Assembly: GCA_945893045.1 (NCBI GenBank)
Contig: CAMDEA010000042.1
Coordinates: forward strand, 1-49,772
DNA: 49,772 nt
DNA from: Planctomyces sp. SH-PL62
GTDB taxonomy: Bacteria; Planctomycetota; Planctomycetia; Planctomycetales; Planctomycetaceae
Direction of reading: 5' to 3'
Shown here one piece after another: positions 44,844 to 49,772 of this stretch. Below the pieces are notes generated by a model, which saw only the letters and a list, made by a program, of their open reading frames with translations, made no database searches and had not been told where the DNA came from. The translations under genes were made by a program, and so were the position numbers. The stretch's first letter is position 1, and each line of letters begins with the position of its first letter.

Positions 44844-45986
44844 CTATTGCTCCGTCCCCATGAATTTAATGACGCAGTTCGGAAGCAGTTTTTTCAATCG
44901 GGTGACCCCGTTGATCGAGCAGGTGGTCCCGTTGATGTCTGCGAGTCGCAGTTCTTTGCACTTGGAAAGATTCCCGAGCGTGACGTCACTGACCATCGAG
45001 ATATTCCGCAGATGGACCTCTTCCAATCCCCTCAGGGTGCCGAGCACCACGAGCCCGCCGTCGTTGATTTGATTGAATCCGAGATTCAACTTTTTGAGAT
45101 GGATGTTTCCTTTAATGCCTTGGAGCGTGACGTTGTTGACCTCTGCCTGACTCACGTCCAGCTCTTCCAGCGTCTCGACGTTTTTGAGGTACTGCAGGCC
45201 CAGCAGTCCGAACTGAGAATGCTGAGCGTCGAGAACTCGCAAGCCGGACTCTCCCTTTTTTCGCTTCACCAACTGCATCCCTTGGCCGCGCACGCCGGTG
45301 TTGCCGATCTTCAGCACCTCCAGCCCCTTGATCTTGTTGAGAGACTTGAAGCCCATGTCCGAGATCTGCGTGTAGCTCAAGTTGAGCGACTTCAAGTTTG
45401 GCAAATCCTCCAGAGCCACGAGATCGTTGTCACCGACGCTGGTCCGCTCCAACGCGAGCTCTTCCAAATTCTCCAGCTTGGAGAGCGTCTCCAGCAGCGC
45501 AGGAGTCACGTTGCAGTTGGTGAGATTCACGCTCCGCAACTCCGGCATTTCGAGCGTCGCGGCAAATCCCACCGCGGTGACTTTCGTGCTGGTGAGATTC
45601 AGCGTTTCGAGGTTCTTCAGCTTGGCCAGATGCTTGATTCCCTCATCGGTCACCGACGACGAATTGAGGTCCATGTTTTTGAATTCATCGGTTCCGGATG
45701 AGAGATTGCAGACGCGCATGACGTCGATGTCTTTGCGCTCGGTCGTCGGTGTGTTGAGGAACTTGCCGATGATGGCGCGTGGGTCTTCCAACTCGGCGGA
45801 CGGCTGCGGTTGAGCGGGGGCCTGCGGCTTAATCGTCTGTGCGACCGGAGGTGTTGAGGGATTCGTAGCCGGCTGAACGATTGGCGCGCCCGGTTGCGCC
45901 GTCGGAACTTCCTCGCAACCAATGAAGCCGGCGGTGACGAAGAGAAGCAGACTCCGACAGGAACGGGGCGAAGTGAAGTGACGCAT
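44844..45986 (-). CDS. Leucine-rich-repeat lipoprotein
   Basis: 380 residues from ATG 45986. The N-terminus LLLFVTAGFIGC places a lipobox Cys24, so it is probably a lipoprotein. A Pro/Gln-rich linker (30-65) leads to about ten leucine-rich repeats of roughly 24 residues (about 85-360; LKNLETLNLTSTKVT, LPNLKSLNLSYTQISDMG, LEELDVSQAEVN). LRR proteins of this type in planctomycetes bind partners at the cell surface or periplasm. Target unknown. Confidence 0.85.
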   Translation of the reverse strand: MRHFTSPRSCRSLLLFVTAGFIGCEEVPTAQPGAPIVQPATNPSTPPVAQTIKPQAPAQPQPSAELEDPRAIIGKFLNTPTTERKDIDVMRVCNLSSGTDEFKNMDLNSSSVTDEGIKHLAKLKNLETLNLTSTKVTAVGFAATLEMPELRSVNLTNCNVTPALLETLSKLENLEELALERTSVGDNDLVALEDLPNLKSLNLSYTQISDMGFKSLNKIKGLEVLKIGNTGVRGQGMQLVKRKKGESGLRVLDAQHSQFGLLGLQYLKNVETLEELDVSQAEVNNVTLQGIKGNIHLKKLNLGFNQINDGGLVVLGTLRGLEEVHLRNISMVSDVTLGNLSKCKELRLADINGTTCSINGVTRLKKLLPNCVIKFMGTEQ

Positions 45987-46237
45987 GAAGGGACTCCCGC
46001 GAAACAGAAGTAACGAAGTGGAGAAAGAACAAAAAACGATCCCAACATATCTGACAAGACTCGCCGCGTGACACGAGACCGGCCACTTTGATGAGCGAGA
46101 GAATAGAAACCGTCCAGGAATTGAAAAACAGTGACGGCCCTACGCTGCCGTAAAGCGGGGCGGAGCATATCATCCGCCGCCGAGCCGCGTCAGCCGCCGC
46201 TCGCCTTACGCCCCGAAAATGCGGAGAGTTACCAGCG
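45987..46237. other. Divergent intergenic region
   Basis: 251 bases between the LRR lipoprotein and trpD, which point away from each other, so both promoters should lie here. No convincing -35/-10 pair or hairpin was identified. Confidence 0.4.
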
Positions 46238-47266
46238 ATGCACGACGCGATCCACGCCGCCTTGAACGCCGTCTTCGAGCAACACGATGTTCCCGTGACG
46301 ATCTGCGAATCCGCAGTCGGCGCGATCATGGACGGTCAGTGCGATGAGGTGTCGATCGCCGCATTCCTGACCGCTCTGCGCGTCAAAGGGGAAGCGGTGG
46401 ACGAGATCGTCGGAGCGGCCCGCGCCATGATCGAGCGAGCCGAACGAGTGCCAACCCAGCGAACCGGCTTGCTCGATACCTGTGGTACTGGCGGCGATGA
46501 ATTGCGGACGTTCAACATCAGCACGGCAACAGCGTTTGTCGCGGCAGCCTGCGGTGTGCCGGTCGCCAAGCACGGCAACCGCGGTGTGTCGAGCAGTTCT
46601 GGCTCGGCCGATGTGCTCGAAGCGTTGGGGGTGCGCACCTCGCTGACACCGGCTCAAGTCGGCCGCTGTCTCGATGAAGTCGGCATTGGCTTTTGCTTCG
46701 CCCCGGTCTTTCACGGAGCAATGAAGCATGCGGCTCCGGTCCGCAAAGCGTTGCGTTTTCGGACGCTCTTTAATCTGCTCGGCCCGCTGACGAACCCGGC
46801 CAACGCCGAGTTTCAATTACTGGGAGCCTCCCGCATCGCCACCGCCGAGAAACTCGCGCAAGCCGCCGCGCGGCTCGGCCGACGTCGTGTGCTGGTCGTC
46901 TGCGGCAACGATCAACTCGACGAAGTCAGCCTCTGGGGACCAACGACGATCTTCGAGGTCGGCGACAACACGGTGCGGCGTCACACTTGGACCGCCGCGA
47001 CCTTCGGCCTCTCCGAATGCTCCGTCAACGAACTGCAAGTCGGCTCGCCCGCGGAGAGTGCCGCTCGCATCAAAGCGGTCTTTACCGGCGAACGCTCCGC
47101 CGCACGCGACATCATCGTCGCGAACGCTGCCGCAGCGCTGATCGCCGCGAACGCCGAAACTAACCCGCTCATCGCCGCCGGCCGAGCTGCCGCGGCACTC
47201 GATTCCGGCGACACCGACAAGCTGCTCGCGCGCTTTGCGGAGTTGACTCAGTCGGTGCCAACTTAG
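46238..47266 (+). CDS. trpD: Anthranilate phosphoribosyltransferase
   Basis: 342 residues. It joins anthranilate and PRPP to give phosphoribosyl anthranilate in tryptophan synthesis. The family sites are all present: GTGGD (83-87), NIST (93-96), KHGNR (111-115), SGSADVLE (121-128), RTLFNLLGPLTNPA and the C-terminal GNDQLDE. No other trp gene is in the window. The stop is followed by a long hairpin. Confidence 0.96.
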   Translation: MHDAIHAALNAVFEQHDVPVTICESAVGAIMDGQCDEVSIAAFLTALRVKGEAVDEIVGAARAMIERAERVPTQRTGLLDTCGTGGDELRTFNISTATAFVAAACGVPVAKHGNRGVSSSSGSADVLEALGVRTSLTPAQVGRCLDEVGIGFCFAPVFHGAMKHAAPVRKALRFRTLFNLLGPLTNPANAEFQLLGASRIATAEKLAQAAARLGRRRVLVVCGNDQLDEVSLWGPTTIFEVGDNTVRRHTWTAATFGLSECSVNELQVGSPAESAARIKAVFTGERSAARDIIVANAAAALIAANAETNPLIAAGRAAAALDSGDTDKLLARFAELTQSVPT

Positions 47267-47283
47267 AGGACTCCCCCAGAAGA

Positions 47284-47365
47284 GGTCGGGAGTCTTTTTC
47301 ATGCCGCACAATGCTATTTCAATCGTCCAGATCAAGACATTGCGGCATGAAAAAGACTCCCGACC
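47284..47365. repeat. Long inverted repeat downstream of trpD
   Basis: Arms 47284-47313 (GGTCGGGAGTCTTTTTCATG...) and 47338-47365 are complementary over about 28 bp with one extra base. It contains an internal run of T on one arm and of A on the other, so it could terminate trpD. It ends 30 bases before the candidate promoter of the nuo operon. Confidence 0.85.
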
Positions 47366-47394
47366 CCCTCGCGATAAGTCGTCTCGCCGCTGCC

Positions 47395-47422
47395 TTGAGT
47401 CTCTTCGCCCCGCACCTATAAT
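47395..47422 (+). promoter_or_regulatory. Candidate sigma-70 type promoter of the nuo operon
   Basis: TTGAGT (47395-47400), a 16-base spacer and a perfect TATAAT (47417-47422) stand 73 bases before the nuoI ATG, in the only gap upstream of the operon. Confidence 0.6.
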
Positions 47423-47494
47423 CCGCGCCTCTTTCCGGGCCGCCGGAAATCATCTCGTCAGAAATTTCATTCAGACGAAAGCGTTGCCAACGTC

Positions 47495-48046
47495 ATGTTC
47501 AATTGGTTTCGGAATGTTTGGTTAGCCGTCAGCACGGTCCTCAAAGGGATGTGGGTCACGAGCTTGACCATGTTCAAGACCTACGGCCGCCCCGCCTTTG
47601 CCGAAGTCTACGAGTACCCGGAATCGGCGGTTCCGGTCAAAGCCCGCTATCGCGGCTTCCATCGCTTTGATCTGACAACCTGCATCGGCTGCGAGAAATG
47701 CGCCGTGGCCTGCCCGGTCGACTGCATCTACATCGAGAAGGTGAAAAGTCCGGTTGGCAAGGGCTTCCGAATTGATGGCTTCGCCATCGACTACACCAAG
47801 TGCATGTTCTGTGCTCTGTGCGTCGAGCCGTGTCCCGTGGACTGCATCTTCATGGGGTCCAACTTCGACCTGAGTTGCTACAGCCGCGATGGCTGCATCG
47901 TCGATTACGCCAAGCTGCCGTTGCAAACCGCCTGGGGGCAAACGACGCTCAATCCGGCGGCCGTCTCGGAATCGAAAGTCTTGTATGAACCGGTTTGGGT
48001 CAAAGGCGAACCCAGCCCCTTCGGGTTTGAAGCCAGCGAGCACTAA
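47495..48046 (+). CDS. nuoI: NADH-quinone oxidoreductase subunit I
   Basis: 183 residues. Two 4Fe-4S ferredoxin motifs, [15 protein letters not shown] (Cys63, 66, 69 and 73) and [15 protein letters not shown] (Cys103, 106, 109 and 113), hold clusters N6a and N6b in the peripheral arm of complex I. An amphipathic N-terminus ([19 protein letters not shown]) would touch the membrane. It is the first gene of the nuo cluster here, upstream of nuoA, unlike the common A-to-N order. DUF2203 follows after three bases. Confidence 0.95.
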   Translation: MFNWFRNVWLAVSTVLKGMWVTSLTMFKTYGRPAFAEVYEYPESAVPVKARYRGFHRFDLTTCIGCEKCAVACPVDCIYIEKVKSPVGKGFRIDGFAIDYTKCMFCALCVEPCPVDCIFMGSNFDLSCYSRDGCIVDYAKLPLQTAWGQTTLNPAAVSESKVLYEPVWVKGEPSPFGFEASEH

Positions 48047-48049
48047 ATC

Positions 48050-48544
48050 ATGAAAGCCACCGCTGCTCCAACGACGAACGATGCCACAAAGCGTTACTTC
48101 ACGCTCGCCGAGGCCAATCAACGGCTGCCTCTGGTCCGCGCGATTGTCAGTGACATCGTCGAGTTGTTTCGGGACGTGACTGACCGGCGGCAACGGCTGA
48201 TCGACCTGATTGAACGGAACCAACTCGGTTCCAAGCGAGTCGCTTCGCCGTACACCGAAGAACTCGAGCAAATGCAGGCGGACATCCAAACCGATGTGGA
48301 ACGGCTCAACGTCTTCGCACAGGAGTTGGCGGACCTCGGCATCGAGTTGAAAGACCCGAACATTGGCCTGATCGACTTCCTTACTCTGGTCGATGACCGC
48401 GAAGCCTACTTGTGCTGGAAGCTCGGCGAGCCAGAAGTCGGCTTCTGGCACGAACTGACCGCCGGCGTCCAAGGCCGCCAGTCGGTGGACGACCTGCGAC
48501 CGCAACCCCGCTCTCAAATCTCAAATCTCAAATCTCAAATTTGA
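48050..48544 (+). CDS. DUF2203-family protein within the nuo operon
   Basis: 164 residues, mostly helical and acidic. It begins RYFTLAEANQRLPLVR and contains the helical hairpin VSDIVELFRD...LEQMQADIQTDVERLN, then ELKDPNIGLIDF and CWKLGEPEVGFWHE, the signature of DUF2203. Role unknown. Its last ten residues ([10 protein letters not shown]) and its stop codon are translated from the 7-nt repeats before nuoA, so the native C-terminus may have been extended. Confidence 0.85.
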   Translation: MKATAAPTTNDATKRYFTLAEANQRLPLVRAIVSDIVELFRDVTDRRQRLIDLIERNQLGSKRVASPYTEELEQMQADIQTDVERLNVFAQELADLGIELKDPNIGLIDFLTLVDDREAYLCWKLGEPEVGFWHELTAGVQGRQSVDDLRPQPRSQISNLKSQI

Positions 48545-48557
48545 AATCTCAAATCCC
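48513..48557. repeat. CTCAAAT heptanucleotide repeats before nuoA
   Basis: Six consecutive 7-base units: CTCAAAT four times, TTGAAAT, CTCAAAT, then CCC and the nuoA ATG. No GGAGG-like ribosome site is present in front of nuoA. Confidence 0.9.
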
Positions 48558-49088
48558 ATGACCGACCTAGTCAGCCACATTGTCCTGTTCATCCTCGCTG
48601 GGATCGGCATGGCGTTCGTCCCGCTGTTGATCGGCTGGTTCGTCCGCCCCAACCTGCCCACCGCCGAAAAAGATTCGATCTACGAATGCGGCGAACCGAC
48701 CATCGGTTCCAGTTACATCCAATTCGATCTGCGATACTACACCGTCGCGTTGCTGTTCATCATCTTCGACGTCGAAGTGGCATTCTTCTATCCGTGGGCC
48801 TCGGTCTACGGCGGTGCCATGCAGTTGGCCGACACGCGGATCAAGCCCACCGACCCTGCTCGCGTGCAACTCTCCGAGAAACTGTTGAACATCACCCCCG
48901 GAACGCTCGACGCCTCACAAGCAATCTCGGCCGAGACCGCGTTGCAACTCGGCTACGCTGGCTTGATCGACATCGCCGTCTTCTTTGTCGTGCTGCTCGT
49001 CGGCTTCGCCTATGTCTGGAAACGCGGTGACCTGGATTGGGTCCGAGCCTACCAGAACCCCGGTCCCGTCGAAGATGCTGCCGCGTAA
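48558..49088 (+). CDS. nuoA: NADH-quinone oxidoreductase subunit A
   Basis: 176 residues. Three membrane helices (about 5-28, 68-90, 138-158) and the conserved loop KDSIYECGEPTIGSSYIQFDLRYY (in part), FDVEVAFFYPWA are as in NuoA, with the essential loop Cys in YECG. It is about 40-50 residues longer than the usual 120-147; the extra lies in the loop between helices 2 and 3 (GGAMQLADTRIKPTDPARVQ and following). NuoA helps form the quinone tunnel. No canonical ribosome site precedes the ATG. Confidence 0.93.
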   Translation: MTDLVSHIVLFILAGIGMAFVPLLIGWFVRPNLPTAEKDSIYECGEPTIGSSYIQFDLRYYTVALLFIIFDVEVAFFYPWASVYGGAMQLADTRIKPTDPARVQLSEKLLNITPGTLDASQAISAETALQLGYAGLIDIAVFFVVLLVGFAYVWKRGDLDWVRAYQNPGPVEDAAA

Positions 49089-49143
49089 ATCTGCCTTCAC
49101 CCCACTGGGCTTGCCCCAGTGGCTCGCGGGCTTTTGCACTACT

Positions 49144-49181
49144 CCGAAATCTCAAATCTCAAATTTGAAATCTCAAATCCC
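49144..49181. repeat. CTCAAAT heptanucleotide repeats before nuoC
   Basis: Units CCGAAAT, CTCAAAT, CTCAAAT, TTGAAAT, CTCAAAT, then CCC and the nuoC ATG. The last 35 bases and the first codons (ATGACCG) are identical to the leader of nuoA. Confidence 0.9.
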
Positions 49182-49715
49182 ATGACCGCCGAAGACCTCC
49201 ACAAGCTCCTCGTCAGCAAATTCGGTGAGTCACAAATCACCGGCAGCAGCTTCACGGCCAAAGACCCGTGGCTCGAAGTTGCTGCGACCGCGATCGTCGA
49301 TGTCGCCCGCTTTCTGAAGCACGACGAGCGGACCCAGTTCGACCACCTCAACGACCTGTGCGGCGTCGATTACTTTGAACCCGACGCCAAGAAGGCCGCG
49401 AAGTTCAATCATCAACCGCACGTCGAAGTCGTCTATCACCTGACAAGCTACGCGCTGCGGCATCGCATCACGCTCAAAGTCAAAGTCCCGCGCTGGAAGG
49501 ATGACGCAACCAAGACGATCCCCGAAGTTCCGTCGGTCACATCCATCTGGGCCATCGCCGATTGGCACGAGCGGGAATGCTACGACCTCGTCGGCGTCAA
49601 CTTCACCGATCATCCGAACCTGAAACGCATCCTCTGCCCGGAGGACTGGGAAGGCCATCCGCTCCGCAAAGACTACGACATGCCGCTGGAATACCACGGC
49701 GTTCGCGGGCGGTAA
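49182..49715 (+). CDS. nuoC: NADH-quinone oxidoreductase subunit C
   Basis: 177 residues from ATG 49182; a frame extending to 49119 only reads the repeats. NuoC (30-kDa subunit) features are clear: [23 protein letters not shown] strand ([12 protein letters not shown]), and the C-terminal [36 protein letters not shown] signature (in part). It contributes to the peripheral arm near the quinone site. No nuoB lies between nuoA and nuoC. Confidence 0.94.
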   Translation: MTAEDLHKLLVSKFGESQITGSSFTAKDPWLEVAATAIVDVARFLKHDERTQFDHLNDLCGVDYFEPDAKKAAKFNHQPHVEVVYHLTSYALRHRITLKVKVPRWKDDATKTIPEVPSVTSIWAIADWHERECYDLVGVNFTDHPNLKRILCPEDWEGHPLRKDYDMPLEYHGVRGR

Positions 49716-49736
49716 TTGAATCCGGGGTCGGGCCTT

Positions 49737-49772
49737 CAAATTTCAAAATTGCCTCGGCAATTTTGAAATTTG
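49737..49772. repeat. Inverted repeat at the right edge
   Basis: Arms 49737-49753 (CAAATTTCAAAATTGCC) and 49756-49772 are perfectly complementary with a 2-base loop; the repeat is cut by the window end. It is preceded by GGGGTCGGGCC, as at 33235. Confidence 0.8.

Noticed and set aside
48513..49181. CTCAAAT repeats as a CRISPR-like array
   Set aside because: The units are 7 bases, contiguous and without spacers; no cas genes are present.

Overview
The window looks like a chromosomal segment of a planctomycete, probably order Planctomycetales. The evidence is a DUF1559 prepilin-like protein, a PVC-type membrane-bound dehydrogenase/cytochrome with CxxCH, a DUF1501 Tat protein, Tat-exported Gfo/Idh/MocA enzymes, a kinase-STAND-FGE fusion, zinc-ribbon/HEAT/WD40 and FHA proteins, GC-rich codon use and very loose gene packing. 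No rRNA, tRNA, CRISPR array, insertion sequence with transposase or phage gene was seen. No exact species can be given from sequence alone.

Layout. 1-8.9 kb: the start of an unknown minus-strand gene, an exported C45-type acyltransferase/hydrolase, an orphan AF2212-like antitoxin, a zinc-ribbon membrane protein, a Tat-exported oxidoreductase and a 1,460-residue Ser/Thr kinase-STAND ATPase-FGE fusion. 8.9-15.6 kb: a glycan-synthesis cluster (small membrane protein, GT-D-like transferase, GT4 transferase, double GT-A transferase, methyltransferase-GT fusion). Three of these share the same cysteine-rich N-terminal module. 15.6-19.8 kb (minus): a PVC cytochrome preceded by an internally duplicated membrane protein. 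19.9-24.1 kb: NAMPT, a hypothetical protein, TrmL and a DUF1559 protein with a terminator. 24.1-29.3 kb: a signalling locus with an intact HEAT/WD40 protein, a double-FHA protein and remnants of a kinase and a WD40 protein. 29.3-38 kb (mostly minus): an FMN-dependent hydroxy-acid dehydrogenase, a Uma2 nuclease-like protein, IspG, an oxidoreductase, class I fumarase and a ThDP 2-keto acid decarboxylase. 38-42.9 kb: a membrane protein, a GspF-like protein, a DUF1501 protein, a PD40 propeller and a small membrane protein. 43.2-47.3 kb: a divergent AroD-AroE-like fusion, an LRR lipoprotein and TrpD. 47.5-49.7 kb: the start of a complex I operon in the unusual order nuoI-DUF2203-nuoA-nuoC.

The most striking non-genic feature is the number and variety of palindromic repeats, at least nine sequence types. 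Several occur in two or three copies; one has terminal inverted repeats flanked by CTAG and is inserted inside another palindrome. One sits inside the reading frame of the cytochrome gene, and several supply the stop codons of neighbouring genes. Together with the three-gene cysteine module and the 7-nt repeats in front of nuoA and nuoC, these are the best candidates for something undescribed.
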